64,000 nt of DNA from Xylophilus sp. Leaf220 (GCF_001421705.1 NZ_LMKO01000012.1:164254-228253); one strand, 5' to 3'. Counted from the stretch's first letter, positions 43,722 through 56,604 are shown. A program made the numbers and translations. The notes: generated by a model not told the origin, from the letters alone.

Positions 43722-44489
43722 ATGGAACAACGCTTCACCGGCAAAGTGGTCATCGTCACCGGCGCAGGCTCGGGCATCGGTGCCGCAGCCGCCCGCCGCT
43801 TCTCGCGGGAAGGCGCCCAGGTCGTCGTCGCCGACCTGACCGACGAGAAACTGGTGGCCACCGTGGCCGACCTGCCGGCCGACCGTACGCTGGCCTGTCC
43901 CACCGACGTGTCGGACTTCGCCGCGGTGCAGGCCCTGGTGGCCGCCGCGGTCGACAGGTTCGGCCGGCTCGACGTGATGGTGAACAACGCCGGCATCGCC
44001 GTCCAGGGCAAGGTCACCGAGGCGAGCCTGGAGGACTGGAGCCGCATCATGGCCACCAACGTCGGCGGCGTCTTCCACGGCAGCCGGGCCGCGATGCCGC
44101 ACCTGATCGAGAGCAAGGGCTGCATCGTCAACACCGCGTCGGTCTCGGGGCTGGGCGGCGACTGGGACATGAGCTTCTACAACGCCACCAAGGGTGCCGT
44201 CGCCAACTTCACCCGGGCCCTGGCGCTGGACCATGGGCAGGACGGCGTTCGCGTCAACGCCGTCGCCCCCAGCCTGACCTTCACCGGCATGACCGAGGAC
44301 ATCAAGGCCGACCCCAAGAAGCTCGCCAAGTTCGCCGAGCGCATTCCCCTGGGCCGCGGAGCCGAGCCCGAGGAGATCGCCGCGGTGATGGCCTTCTTGG
44401 CCAGCCCGGATGCCAGCTTCGTCACCGGCGTGGTGCTTCCGGTCGACGGCGGCGTCACCGCCTCCAACGGCCAGCCGGCCCAGGGCTGA
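43722..44489 (+). CDS. SDR-family oxidoreductase
   Basis: A 255-residue classical short-chain dehydrogenase/reductase. The cofactor motif is TGAGSGIG (13-20), NNAG lies at 88-91, and the catalytic triad is Ser140, Tyr153 and Lys157 (SFYNATKGAV). Asp38 after the second strand favours NAD over NADP. The late GRGAEPEEIAAVMAFLASPDASFVTG block is standard. The substrate is not predictable from sequence. It is followed 33 bases later by a small VOC-family gene, likely in the same transcript. AAGGA lies before ATG 43722. Confidence 0.9.
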   Translation: MEQRFTGKVVIVTGAGSGIGAAAARRFSREGAQVVVADLTDEKLVATVADLPADRTLACPTDVSDFAAVQALVAAAVDRFGRLDVMVNNAGIAVQGKVTEASLEDWSRIMATNVGGVFHGSRAAMPHLIESKGCIVNTASVSGLGGDWDMSFYNATKGAVANFTRALALDHGQDGVRVNAVAPSLTFTGMTEDIKADPKKLAKFAERIPLGRGAEPEEIAAVMAFLASPDASFVTGVVLPVDGGVTASNGQPAQG

Positions 44490-44522
44490 GCCGGCCCGCA
44501 CAGGTCGTTGGAGGAACGCGGC

Positions 44523-44957
44523 ATGTCCCAACCCCACAGCTTCGACCGCCTCTGGCGGGTACGCAACGACACCTCGGGCCTGCGCGTGCCGAGGGTGATG
44601 ATCCGGGTTTTCGTCGGCCCGGGCGAACTGGAGCGCAGCGTGCGCTTCTACGAAAATCTGCAAGGCGTGGCGGCCGACGGCGGCTTTCCGTTTTCAGAGG
44701 TCGGTCTGCGGCTGGCGATGGTGGGCGCGTTCCTGCTCATCGAAGGCACGCCCGAGGCGCTGGCGCCCTTCACCGCGACCACCGGAACGCTGCTGGTGGA
44801 CGATGTTCGGCCCTACTACGACCGGCTGGTAGCAGCCGGTGCGCAGATCCTGTTTCCGCTGCGGGAAGTTCCGACAGGCGCAGCCTTCAACGCGCGGCAC
44901 CCGGATGGCGCCGTGGTCGAGTATGTGCACCACCGACCGGATGCGAACGGGAATTGA
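44523..44957 (+). CDS. VOC/glyoxalase-fold protein
   Basis: A 144-residue protein with one vicinal-oxygen-chelate-like domain: MIRVFVGPGELERSVRFYEN (about 27-46) opens the first beta-alpha-beta-beta-beta unit, and YDRLVAAGAQILFPLREVP plus NARHPDGAVVEYVHH forms the second. The first metal-ligand position (usually His or Glu in the first strand) is Val here, so the metal site may be incomplete. The role is unknown; glyoxalase, dioxygenase and binding proteins share the fold. GGAGG lies nine bases before ATG 44523. Probably cotranscribed with the SDR gene. Confidence 0.82.
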   Translation: MSQPHSFDRLWRVRNDTSGLRVPRVMIRVFVGPGELERSVRFYENLQGVAADGGFPFSEVGLRLAMVGAFLLIEGTPEALAPFTATTGTLLVDDVRPYYDRLVAAGAQILFPLREVPTGAAFNARHPDGAVVEYVHHRPDANGN

Positions 44958-45002
44958 AAACCTGCGGGCGCGTATGCCCGGGTTTGAATGAAAAGTTCTG
45001 TA

Positions 45003-45043
45003 GCCGGCGTCTGGCGCCGGCCAGATGCTATTAAATCAGGAGC
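45003..45043 (-). repeat. Dispersed palindromic repeat, copy 5
   Basis: In inverted orientation: hairpin arms GCCGGCG (45003-45009) and CGCCGGC (45015-45021), then the core GCTAT-TAAATCA-GGAGC (45027-45043), whose last block departs from ATAGC. It lies between convergent genes, and its core contains the TGA stop codon of mmsB (45036-45038). Confidence 0.75.
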
Positions 45044-45929
45044 GATCAGGCTTCTGCACCATGCGGATCACGCTGGAGAAATCCAGCCCGCCGTGCCCGG
45101 CCAGGCTGTGCGCGGCGTACAGGCTGCGCGCCAGGCCGCCCAGCGGTGTCGCGGCGCGCACCGCGGCAGCGTTCTCCTGCGCCAGGCCGAGGTCCTTCAG
45201 CATCAGGTCGGTGCCGAAGCCGCCGGCGTAGCCCTTCGATGCGGGTGCCGCCTCCATCACGCCCGGAAGCGGGTTGTACTTTTCGAGCGCCCAGTTGCCG
45301 CCCGAGCTGCGCCGCATGATCTCCGACAGCACCTTGGGATCGAGCCCGTTGGCGACGCCCAGCGCGATGGCCTCCGAGGTGCCGATCATCAAGATGCCCA
45401 GCAGCATGTTGTTGCAGATCTTGGCCGTCTGGCCGGCGCCCGCGTCGCCGGCGTGGAAAATGTTGGCGCCCATTTTTTCGAGCAGCGGCCGGGCCCGCTC
45501 CAGCGCGGCGGCGGGCCCGCCCACCATGAAGGTCAGGGTGCCGGCGATCGCGCCGCCGGTGCCGCCGGAGACGGGGGCGTCCAGGCAGTCGATGCCGCGG
45601 GCGGTGGCGGCGGCGGCCACGGCACGCGCGGTGGCGGCCGAAATGGTGCTGCAGTCGACCAGCAGCGTCCCGGCGGCCAGCTGCGCCAGCAGGCCGGCAT
45701 CGCCGAGGTAGAGGCTCTCGACGTGCGCGCTGGCGGGCAGCATGCTGACGACCACCTCGGCGCCGGCCGCGGCCTCTGCCGCCAATGCGGCGACGGGCAC
45801 GCCGTCGGCCCGCAACCGGTCGCAGGCGGCGGCCGAGAGGTCGAAGGCCCGCACGTCGTGGCCCGCCTTGTGCAGGTTGAGGGCCATCGGGCCGCCCATG
45901 TTGCCGAGTCCGATGAAGGCGATGTCCAT
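45036..45929 (-). CDS. mmsB: 3-hydroxyisobutyrate dehydrogenase
   Basis: It oxidises 3-hydroxyisobutyrate to methylmalonate semialdehyde with NAD+ in valine breakdown. The 297 residues show IGLGNMGGPMA (Rossmann, 6-16), DAPVSGGTGGAIAGTL (substrate loop), and the catalytic Lys170 in GAGQTAKICNNMLLG. YNPLPGVMEAAPAS and GYAGGFGTDLMLKDLGLA fit HIBADH rather than other beta-hydroxyacid dehydrogenases. It belongs to the valine cluster with mmsA and the acyl-CoA dehydrogenase, but is separated from the latter by repeat copy 6. CGGAGACACAGC precedes ATG 45929. Confidence 0.93.
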   Translation of the reverse strand: MDIAFIGLGNMGGPMALNLHKAGHDVRAFDLSAAACDRLRADGVPVAALAAEAAAGAEVVVSMLPASAHVESLYLGDAGLLAQLAAGTLLVDCSTISAATARAVAAAATARGIDCLDAPVSGGTGGAIAGTLTFMVGGPAAALERARPLLEKMGANIFHAGDAGAGQTAKICNNMLLGILMIGTSEAIALGVANGLDPKVLSEIMRRSSGGNWALEKYNPLPGVMEAAPASKGYAGGFGTDLMLKDLGLAQENAAAVRAATPLGGLARSLYAAHSLAGHGGLDFSSVIRMVQKPDRS

Positions 45930-45963
45930 GCTGTGTCTCCGTTTTTGTGAACCGAATAGGCCT

Positions 45964-46007
45964 CTGGCCGGCGCCCTGTGCCGGCCTCCAGCTATCGAAA
46001 GAATAGC
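45964..46007 (-). repeat. Dispersed palindromic repeat, copy 6
   Basis: Inverted orientation: arms GGCCGGC (45966-45972) and GCCGGCC (45980-45986), then the core GCTAT-CGAAAGA-ATAGC (45991-46007). It lies between the acyl-CoA dehydrogenase stop codon (46010-46012) and mmsB, within what should be one operon. Confidence 0.88.
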
Positions 46008-46009
46008 AA

Positions 46010-47170
46010 CTAGCGGATCGTGTCCGGCGCGCCGTCTTCCAGCATCCGGCGGGCCACGATCACCCGCATGATCTCGTTGGTGCCTTCCAGGATCTGGTGC
46101 ACCCGGGTGTCGCGCACCAGCCGCTCCAGCGGGTAGTCGCGCAGGTAGCCGTAGCCACCGTGCAGCTGCAGCGCCTCGTTGCAGACCGCGAAGCCGATGT
46201 CGGTGGCGAAGCGCTTGGCCATCGCGCAGTAGGTGGTGGCGTCGGGGTCCGCCGCGTCGAGTTTGCTGGCGGCCAGCCGCACCATCTGGCGGGCGGCGAC
46301 CAGCTCGGTCGCCATGTCGGCCAGCTTGAACTGCAGCGCCTGGAATTCGGCGAGCGACTTGCCGAACTGCCTGCGCTCGTGCAGGTAGCGCTGGGCCACG
46401 CCGAGCGCGCCCTGCGCGGCGCCGACCGAGCAGGTGGCGATGTTGATCCGCCCGCCGTCGAGCCCCTTCATCGCGATCCGGAAGCCCTCGCCCTCCTGGC
46501 CCAGCAGGTGGTCGGCCGGCACCCGCACCCCGTCGAAGGCGATGGCGCGGGTGGGCTGGCTGTTCCAGCCCATCTTCTCCTCCTTCTTGCCGTACTGGAT
46601 GCCGGGCGTGTCGGCCGGCACTGCGAAGGCCGAGATGCCGCGCGCGCCCGGCCCGCCGGTGCGGGCCATCACCACCAGCAGGTCGGTGCTGCCGGCGCCC
46701 GAGATGAAGGCCTTGGCGCCGTGGATCCGGTAGCCGTCGGCGTCGCGCTCGGCCCGGGTGCGCAGCGATGCGGCGTCGGAGCCGGCGCCGGGCTCGGTCA
46801 GGCAGTAGGAGGCGAGCTTGGCGCCGCTGGTGAGCGCCTCGCCCCAGGTGGCGCGCAGCCGCTCCCCGCCCCAGGTGCCGACCATCCAGGTCGCCATGTT
46901 GTGGATGGTGAGGAAGGCGGTGGTGGACGGGTCGATCGCCGCCATTTCCTCGAACACCAGCGCCGCATCCAGCCGCGGCAGCGCCAGGCCGCCGATGGAT
47001 TCGGGTGCGTAGAGGCCGCAAAAGCCCAGTGCGCCGGCCTGGGCGATGGTCTCGCGCGGGAAGATCGCCTCTGCATCCCAGCGGGCCGCGTGCGGCGCCA
47101 GTTCGGCCTGGGCGAAGTCGCGGGCGGACTGCGCGAAGGCGCGCTGCTCGTCGTTCAGTTCGAAGTTCAT
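46010..47170 (-). CDS. Acyl-CoA dehydrogenase, probable isobutyryl-CoA dehydrogenase
   Basis: A 386-residue flavoprotein with the standard three domains: helical N-terminal (1-125), beta-barrel (126-235; YCLTEPGAGSDAASLRT, FISGAGSTD) and helical C-terminal (236-386; RRQFGKSLAEFQALQFKLAD, LHGGYGYLRDYPLERLVRD). The catalytic base is Glu362 (QILEGTNEIMR). Context with mmsA and mmsB makes isobutyryl-CoA of valine catabolism the likely substrate, with electrons passed to ETF. Its start overlaps the stop of the LprI-like gene. A dispersed repeat follows the stop directly. Confidence 0.9.
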   Translation of the reverse strand: MNFELNDEQRAFAQSARDFAQAELAPHAARWDAEAIFPRETIAQAGALGFCGLYAPESIGGLALPRLDAALVFEEMAAIDPSTTAFLTIHNMATWMVGTWGGERLRATWGEALTSGAKLASYCLTEPGAGSDAASLRTRAERDADGYRIHGAKAFISGAGSTDLLVVMARTGGPGARGISAFAVPADTPGIQYGKKEEKMGWNSQPTRAIAFDGVRVPADHLLGQEGEGFRIAMKGLDGGRINIATCSVGAAQGALGVAQRYLHERRQFGKSLAEFQALQFKLADMATELVAARQMVRLAASKLDAADPDATTYCAMAKRFATDIGFAVCNEALQLHGGYGYLRDYPLERLVRDTRVHQILEGTNEIMRVIVARRMLEDGAPDTIR

Positions 47171-47559
47171 GGCGTGGGGTTTCCGGTGGCCCAGCGCTCG
47201 ATCTCGGCGGTGCGGGCGCGGGTCGCTTTCTCCAGGCAGACGTGGAAGATCAGCGGCCATACCGAGCCGCCCTCGCTGTCCCGCACCGCCGTCTTGCAGC
47301 GGGCGTCGCGGCTCTTCAACCAGCCGCGCTGCTGCTGGCGCAGGGCGGTACGCTGGCCTTGCGGCAGTCCGTTCATCACCTCGCCGTAGCGGATGTTGAG
47401 CTGGATGTCGGCCGCCTGGAAGTCGCGCACCGCGCAGGCGTTCATCTGCTGCTGGTTGCCCGCCGGATCGCAAGCGGCGCCGGCCTGGGCAAAAACCGCA
47501 GCAGGCAGGAGGCAGCAGAGCAGGGCGGCCGAAGACGCGATCCACCTGGCGCCCGGCAT
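47167..47559 (-). CDS. LprI-like periplasmic protein (DUF1311-type)
   Basis: The 130-residue protein has a signal peptide (about 1-25, LLPAAVFAQAG) and a cysteine-containing helical domain of the lysozyme-inhibitor LprI/DUF1311 type: CDPAGNQQQMNACAVRDFQAAD, then ALRQQQRGWLKSRDARC and VWPLIFHVCLEKATRAR. The four mature cysteines probably form two disulfides in the periplasm. Some family members inhibit lysozyme; most are uncharacterised. It sits between mmsA and the acyl-CoA dehydrogenase gene, overlapping the latter by four bases, so it is cotranscribed with valine genes for reasons not evident. Confidence 0.8.
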   Translation of the reverse strand: MPGARWIASSAALLCCLLPAAVFAQAGAACDPAGNQQQMNACAVRDFQAADIQLNIRYGEVMNGLPQGQRTALRQQQRGWLKSRDARCKTAVRDSEGGSVWPLIFHVCLEKATRARTAEIERWATGNPTP

Positions 47560-47564
47560 GAGAA

Positions 47565-47675
47565 GCTGCTGCGCTTCCCCCACCAGGGATACCGTGGGAC
47601 CGGCTCCGCCGGCCCACCGGTATCGCCCCCGGAGAGGGGGAAGGCGAAGACACGCAGTGCGAAGCCTGGGGGAGA
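47565..47675. repeat. Intergenic hairpin element of a second repeat type
   Basis: GATACCGTGGGACCGGC (47588-47604) pairs with GCCGGCCCACCGGTATC (47608-47624) except for one bulge and one wobble. It is flanked by matching outer blocks GCTTCCCCCA/TGGGGGA and CCCCCGGAGAGGGGG. I recall similar blocks between genes of other Comamonadaceae; this was not checked. It lies between lprI-like and mmsA. Confidence 0.55.
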
Positions 47676-47678
47676 ACT

Positions 47679-49199
<1,521 letters not shown>

Positions 49200-49275
49200 C
49201 TGCATGTCTCCTGGAGGGGCTGTCGTTCTGCGCACGGCACCTGGCGCGGCCGTGTCGGGTCCGGGCCATCCTAGC

Positions 49276-49296
49276 TTTGCAAATTTGTCGTGACAA
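49276..49296. promoter_or_regulatory. Palindromes between mmsA and its divergent lysR
   Basis: TTTGCAAA (49276-49283) and TTGTC-GT-GACAA (49285-49296) are adjacent dyads, and TTTGCA recurs at 49318. They lie in the divergent region where a LysR protein would bind. No binding is shown. Confidence 0.35.
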
Positions 49297-49344
49297 TAGC
49301 CAAAACTGCACCGACGGTTTGCATATCTGCAGAAAGCGCACACG

Positions 49345-50271
49345 ATGGACTGGGACAACCTGCGGCATTTCCTGGAGCTGGCCCGCACCGGCACCCTGGG
49401 GGGCGCCGCGCGGCGGCTGGGGGTGGACCACACCACGGTGGCGCGCCGGGTGCAGGCGCTGGAGAAGCAGCTCGGCACGCCGCTCTTCGCGCGCGAGGCC
49501 GGCGGCCACCGCATCAGCGACGCCGGCCGGCGCCTGCTGCCGCAAGTCGAGGCGATGGAGGCGGCCTTCCTGCCGATGGAGCGCGCCGCGCCCGGTGCGG
49601 GCGAAGGTCTGTCGGGGGTGGTGCGGGTCGGCGCCACCGAGGGCTTCGGCACCGTGGTGCTGGCGCCGGTGCTGGCGGGCTGCGCGGCGCGGCATCCGGG
49701 GCTGGTGGTCGACCTGCTGGCGATGCCGCGGCTGGTGCAGCTCTCGCGGCGGGAGGCCGACATCGTCATCTCGCTGGAACGGCCGGCACGTGGCACGGTG
49801 GTAGCCGTGAAGCTGACCGACTATGCGCTGCAGCTCTACGCCGCCCGCAGCTACCTGGCCGGACACGAGCGGATCCTGGATCGCGAAGCGTTGCGCCGCC
49901 ACCGCTTCGTCGGCTACGTGGACGACCTCTTGTTCAGCAAGGAGCTGCAGTACCTGCAGGAGCTGCACCGGCCGGTGCAGTTCTCGTTGCGCAGCACCAG
50001 CGTGCTGGCGCAGTGCGAGGCCGTCGCGGCCGGCGCGGGCCTGGCGGTGCTGCCGGCCTTTCTGGCCGACCGCCACCCCGGTCTGCGGCAGGTGCTGCCG
50101 GGCGACGTGCGCTTCATCCGCAGCTTCTGGATGTCGATGCCGCAGGAGGCCAAGCACCAGGCGCGGGTGCAGGCGGTGTGGGCGCTGCTGCGAGAGACGG
50201 CGGCGCAGCAGCAGGCCGTGCTGCTGCCGGCACCGGCCGCGGTCGAAGGGGCGACGGACGCCGCCGGGTGA
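49345..50271 (+). CDS. LysR-family regulator, probably of the mms operon
   Basis: The 308-residue protein has an unusually direct start into the helix-turn-helix ([20 protein letters not shown], then [35 protein letters not shown]) and an effector domain (about 90-290). The [14 protein letters not shown] type is found in LysR proteins near mmsA in many proteobacteria. It is divergent from mmsA across 145 bases and is its likely regulator. No clear Shine-Dalgarno is seen; ATG 49345 is the only start that retains the whole DNA-binding domain. Confidence 0.88.
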   Translation: MDWDNLRHFLELARTGTLGGAARRLGVDHTTVARRVQALEKQLGTPLFAREAGGHRISDAGRRLLPQVEAMEAAFLPMERAAPGAGEGLSGVVRVGATEGFGTVVLAPVLAGCAARHPGLVVDLLAMPRLVQLSRREADIVISLERPARGTVVAVKLTDYALQLYAARSYLAGHERILDREALRRHRFVGYVDDLLFSKELQYLQELHRPVQFSLRSTSVLAQCEAVAAGAGLAVLPAFLADRHPGLRQVLPGDVRFIRSFWMSMPQEAKHQARVQAVWALLRETAAQQQAVLLPAPAAVEGATDAAG

Positions 50272-50402
50272 TGCGGCGCGCCGCCGCGTAGGCAAGCCGC
50301 GGTATGCAAATTGCTCGCTTGTCCGTCAACCGCCGTCGGCTTCATGCAGTAGGCTTTCGATCATCCATCCGCCGATTCGACCTTCCCCGAGACAAGCGAC
50401 CT

Positions 50403-51662
50403 ATGCCCAACAATCTCCAGACCCACCAACTGGTCCGACGTTCCATGGCCCTCGTACTGGCCGGCGGGCGGGGATCCCGGCTCAAGGAACTGACCGACCG
50501 CCGCGCCAAGCCGGCGGTGTATTTCGGCGGCAAGTTCCGCATCATCGACTTCGCCCTCTCCAACTGCCTCAATTCGGGCATCCGGCGGATGGCAGTGCTG
50601 ACCCAGTACAAATCGCATTCGCTGCTGCGCCACCTGCAGCGCGGGTGGAGCTTTTTGCGGCCCGAGCTCAACGAAATGGTCGACCTGCTGCCGGCGCAGC
50701 AGCGGATCGACGAGGAACACTGGTACCGCGGCACCTCCGACGCGATCTACCAGAACCTCGACATCGTCCGCTCCAAGCGCCCCGAATACGTGGTGGTCCT
50801 GGCCGGCGACCACGTCTACAAGCAGGACTACTCGCTGCTGATCAAGGACCACGTCGAGGGCGGCCTGGGCTGCACCGTCGGCTGCATCGAAGTGCCGCGG
50901 ATGGAGGCCACGGCCTTCGGCGTGATGGCGATCGACGCCAGCCGCAAGATCGAGGCCTTCGTCGAGAAGCCGGCCGATCCGCCCGCGATGCCCGGCAAGC
51001 CCGACGTGGCGCTGGCCAGCATGGGCATCTACGTGTTCGACGCCGAATACCTCTACAAGCTGCTGGAGGCCGACGACGCCAACCCCAACAGCAGCCACGA
51101 TTTCGGCAAGGACATCATCCCGCTGGCCGTCGCCGAAGGCCGCGCGCTGGCGCATCCGTTCGGTATGTCGTGCGTGCCGCAGGTCGAAGGCGTGGCGCCC
51201 TACTGGCGCGACGTGGGCACGATCGACGCCTTCTGGTCGGCCAACCTCGACCTGGCCAACATCACGCCCGAGCTGGACATTTACGACACCGACTGGCCGA
51301 TCTGGACCTACTCGCAGCAGTTGCCGCCGGCCAAGTTCGTGCCCGACCGCGACGGCCAGCACGGCATGACGACCAACACCATCGTCTCGGGCGGCTGCAT
51401 CGTCTCGGGCTCGAAGGTGACCAATTCGGTACTGTTCTCCAGCGTGCGGGTGCACTCCTACTGCAACATCGACCAGGCGGTGATCCTGCCCGACGTGACC
51501 ATCGGTCGCGGCTGCTGGCTGCAGAAGGTGGTGATCGACCGCAAGTGCCACCTGCCGGACGGCCTGGTGGTGGGCGAAGACCCGGCGCTGGACGCCGCGC
51601 GGTTCGAGCGTACCGAGACGGGCGTGGTGCTGATCACGCGCGAGATGCTGGCCAAGCTGTAA
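50403..51662 (+). CDS. glgC: Glucose-1-phosphate adenylyltransferase
   Basis: It makes ADP-glucose from glucose-1-phosphate and ATP for glycogen synthesis. The 419 residues include the nucleotide loop [20 protein letters not shown] (about 18-37), [32 protein letters not shown], the sugar-phosphate site FVEKPADPP and, at the C-terminus, a left-handed beta-helix (about 320-400; [20 protein letters not shown]). Bacterial GlgC is allosteric. ATG 50403 matches the usual N-terminus; the weak leader offers no other start. It ends in a strong terminator. glgA and glgB are not in the window. Confidence 0.95.
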   Translation: MPNNLQTHQLVRRSMALVLAGGRGSRLKELTDRRAKPAVYFGGKFRIIDFALSNCLNSGIRRMAVLTQYKSHSLLRHLQRGWSFLRPELNEMVDLLPAQQRIDEEHWYRGTSDAIYQNLDIVRSKRPEYVVVLAGDHVYKQDYSLLIKDHVEGGLGCTVGCIEVPRMEATAFGVMAIDASRKIEAFVEKPADPPAMPGKPDVALASMGIYVFDAEYLYKLLEADDANPNSSHDFGKDIIPLAVAEGRALAHPFGMSCVPQVEGVAPYWRDVGTIDAFWSANLDLANITPELDIYDTDWPIWTYSQQLPPAKFVPDRDGQHGMTTNTIVSGGCIVSGSKVTNSVLFSSVRVHSYCNIDQAVILPDVTIGRGCWLQKVVIDRKCHLPDGLVVGEDPALDAARFERTETGVVLITREMLAKL

Positions 51663-51681
51663 AGCGGCTCGGCACGGATCG

Positions 51682-51706
51682 AAAGGGCGGCCCAGGCCGC
51701 CCTTTT
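51682..51706. terminator. Bidirectional intrinsic terminator after glgC
   Basis: AAAGGGCGGCC (51682-51692) pairs with GGCCGCCCTTT (51695-51705), followed by TTCC on the plus strand and by TTTC on the minus strand. It lies between glgC (+) and the convergent unknown gene (-), whose stop is at 51708. Confidence 0.8.
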
Positions 51707-51707
51707 C

Positions 51708-52268
51708 CTATTCCGCCGGCAGCAGCATCGCGATGCGGGCGCTGATGCCGTCGGCCCGGTCCGTCCCGGCGTGCGCCTCGATCTCGGCCACCATGCGGCG
51801 GGCCACCTCCAGCATCGTCTCCCGGTCCCGGGCGGTGCGCAGGGCCTCCCTGAACGTTTCGGCCTGGGCGGGCGCCCGCCGGGCGAACATCCGCTCGCAC
51901 AGGTCGAAGAGGAACATGCGGGTGGTCGCCAGCGACCGCTTGCCGTCGAAGGCATCGGCCGCATGCGCAGGCGCGGCTTCGGCCGGCGGGGCAGGCAGGG
52001 TCGCGGACCGTTCTTCGACCACCTCGATCGGCGCTGCGGCGAAGGGCGGTGCCGGCGCGTGCGGCGGGGCCTCGGCGGGCATCGGCAGCAGGTAGCCCTG
52101 GGCGATCAGCGTGTCGACCATCGCCTCGGCCGCGGGCACTAGGTCGAGCATCCGGCTGCGGGTCTGGCGCCCGTCGGCCATCAGCAGGAAGGCCCGCTCG
52201 CGGATGCCCAGCAGCCGGCTGCGGGACGACAGCTCCGCACGGGCTTTCTCCGTTTTCTGTAGGTACAT
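51708..52268 (-). CDS. Hypothetical protein between glgC and glgP
   Basis: The 186-residue soluble protein is not one I recognise. Residues 1-60 are helical and could form a winged-helix-like domain (KARAELSSRSRLLGIRERAF, then ADGRQTRSRMLDLVP, VDTLIAQGYL). Residues 62-110 are an Ala/Pro-rich linker, and 110-186 form a charged helical domain (TTRMFLFDLCERMFARRAPA...EVARRMVAEIEAH). No signal peptide or catalytic motif is visible. It is convergent to glgC and divergent from glgP, so it shares a promoter region with glgP. The start at ATG 52268 has only a weak ribosome binding site. Confidence 0.7.
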   Translation of the reverse strand: MYLQKTEKARAELSSRSRLLGIRERAFLLMADGRQTRSRMLDLVPAAEAMVDTLIAQGYLLPMPAEAPPHAPAPPFAAAPIEVVEERSATLPAPPAEAAPAHAADAFDGKRSLATTRMFLFDLCERMFARRAPAQAETFREALRTARDRETMLEVARRMVAEIEAHAGTDRADGISARIAMLLPAE

Positions 52269-52420
52269 GGCAGGGCGACGGTCCGAGTGGGCGAGGCGGC
52301 CACGATATACACCGGGGATGAAAACAATATGACGCCAAACCGGACCCCGCCGCAGGCGGTTCGCAGGCACGGTTGATGCATCATTCCTGGTCACCCACTT
52401 TCACCACTTCCGGGTCGCCA

Positions 52421-54934
<2,514 letters not shown>

Positions 54935-54952
54935 GGCGCAGGAAGCGGCCCT

Positions 54953-56437
54953 TCAGGGCGCAGACCGGCCCAGCGCAGTGGGGTAGGGCACGAAGCCGCT
55001 GCGGCTCTCGTCCACCTGCAGCGGCCGGCCGACATAGGGGAATGCCCGCTGCGGGCACGCCTCGCGCTCGCAGACCTTGCAGCCCATGCCGATCGGCACC
55101 GGCACCTCCGGATCCTGCAGGTCCAGCCCCTTGGAATACACCACCCGGGGCGCGTGGCGGATGTCGCAGCCCAGCGCCACGCTGAAGGTCTTGGTGGCCG
55201 CCGCATAGCCGCCGTGGGCCCGCGACACGGTGCGGGCCACCCACAGGTAGGCCCGGCCGTCGGGCATCCGCGCCAGCTGCGGGATGATGCGGCCCGGCTG
55301 GGCGAAAGCCTCGTACACGTTCCACAACGGGCAGGTACCGCCGCTCTTCGAGAAGTGGAAGTGCGTCGCCGACTGGCGCTTCGACACGTTGCCCGCCCGG
55401 TCGACCCGGATGAAGAAGAAGGGCACGCCCCGCGCGTCGGGACGCTGCAGCGTGCTGAGCCGGTGGCACACCATCTCGAAACCCGCGCCGAAGTGCCGGG
55501 CCAGCAATTCGATGTCGTAGCGCAGCGCCTCGGCCTGCGCCAGGAACCGGCCGTAGGGCAGCAGCAGCGCACCGGCGAAGTAGTTGGCCAGGCCGATGCG
55601 CGCCAGCGGCCGGGCGGTCGGGTGGGAAAACCCCGCGGCGGCGGTCAGCCGGTCGATCATCGGGCCCATCTCCAGCAGCGCGAACTGGGTCGCCATCTGG
55701 AAGGCGTGCTGTCCCGGCTCCAGGTGCAGGGGCATCTCCAGCAGGCGCTGGGCCGCGTCGAAGCGCCGGTGCAGCACCGCGCTGCCGTCGGTGTGCACGC
55801 CCGGCTGGGCCGGCGGCGCGGTGCGGACGATGCGCACGCCGTGGCGCTCCTGCAGCGCCCGCTCCAGCCCGGTTTCGGGTGCGCCCAGCGCCAAGCCCAG
55901 CGTGGTCGCCATCGCCTCGGCGGCCCGGTCCAGTTCGTCGAAATGGTTGTGGCGGGTGAAGAAGAAATCGCGCACTTCCTCGTAGGGCAGAGACTGCGCA
56001 TCGGGCGGCCCGTTGCCGGCCGGGTCGCGGTCTTCGCCCAGCTGGGCGCCCATCACGTCGAGCCGGGCCTGTGCGTCGCGCAGCCGGCGGTGCAGGGCCA
56101 TGACGTTGCGGCCGACCGCGGGCATGTTGGCGGCCAGCTCGCGCAACTCGGCGAGCGAGACCGGATCGGTGGCGGCGCCGTCGGCCAGCGCTTCGCGCAG
56201 GCCGGCGAGCATCAGCGCCTCTTCGTCCTCGGAGAACGCATGGATGTCGACCCCCAGCGCCGAGTGCAGCTTCAGCAGCACCGGCATGGTCAGCGGCCGC
56301 TGGTCGTTCTCCAGCTGGTTGAGGTAGCTGGGCGAGAGCGCCAGCGCCCTGGCCAGCGTCTGCTGGTTCATGCCGCGCTCTTCCCGCAGCCTGCGCAGGC
56401 GCACCCCCATGAACCGCTTCTTCGCTCCGGTGCCCAT
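54953..56437 (-). CDS. XRE/ScfR-type short-chain fatty acyl transcriptional regulator
   Basis: The 494-residue protein has an N-terminal XRE helix-turn-helix (about 9-65; [37 protein letters not shown]), an IrrE-like central region (about 150-330; [15 protein letters not shown]) and a C-terminal domain (about 340-494) with [12 protein letters not shown] and [19 protein letters not shown] (Cys453, Cys456, Cys461). The layout matches the RamB/Mycobacterium PrpR group, whose C-terminal cysteines bind a [4Fe-4S] cluster and which sense acyl-CoAs. It is divergent from prpC and is the likely activator or repressor of the methylcitrate operon. ATG 56437 was chosen over 56482 because GAGGA precedes it and the DNA-binding domain begins soon after. 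Confidence 0.88.
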   Translation of the reverse strand: MGTGAKKRFMGVRLRRLREERGMNQQTLARALALSPSYLNQLENDQRPLTMPVLLKLHSALGVDIHAFSEDEEALMLAGLREALADGAATDPVSLAELRELAANMPAVGRNVMALHRRLRDAQARLDVMGAQLGEDRDPAGNGPPDAQSLPYEEVRDFFFTRHNHFDELDRAAEAMATTLGLALGAPETGLERALQERHGVRIVRTAPPAQPGVHTDGSAVLHRRFDAAQRLLEMPLHLEPGQHAFQMATQFALLEMGPMIDRLTAAAGFSHPTARPLARIGLANYFAGALLLPYGRFLAQAEALRYDIELLARHFGAGFEMVCHRLSTLQRPDARGVPFFFIRVDRAGNVSKRQSATHFHFSKSGGTCPLWNVYEAFAQPGRIIPQLARMPDGRAYLWVARTVSRAHGGYAAATKTFSVALGCDIRHAPRVVYSKGLDLQDPEVPVPIGMGCKVCEREACPQRAFPYVGRPLQVDESRSGFVPYPTALGRSAP

Positions 56438-56466
56438 CGTGCCGTCCTCTACATGGTGGCGTGATA

Positions 56467-56484
56467 TTCGCAAACTTCGCAAAC
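56467..56484. promoter_or_regulatory. Tandem TTCGCAAAC repeats before the regulator gene
   Basis: TTCGCAAAC occurs twice in direct tandem (56467-56475 and 56476-56484), 30 bases before the regulator's start codon. On the other strand each unit reads GTTTGCGAA, close to the TTTGCAAA half-sites known for RamB/PrpR-type proteins. A related pair in the opposite orientation lies at 56540-56557. Confidence 0.6.
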
Positions 56485-56539
56485 ACCTGCCGGTCGCTTC
56501 ACAGGCATTTGCCTTTTAGAGCTTCATTATCCGGCAGGT

Positions 56540-56557
56540 TTTGCGTATATTGCGAAG
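56540..56557. promoter_or_regulatory. Tandem TTGCG half-sites before prpC
   Basis: TTGCGTATA followed by TTGCGAAGA gives two TTGCG half-sites with the same 9-bp period as the sites at 56467-56484, but reading toward prpC. The pair lies about 50 bases before the prpC start, a suitable place for control by the divergent XRE/ScfR regulator. Confidence 0.55.
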
Positions 56558-56604
56558 AAGGATGCGCGCCCGATCGCGTCCAGCCCCCGATCCAGGAGAC
56601 ACGC

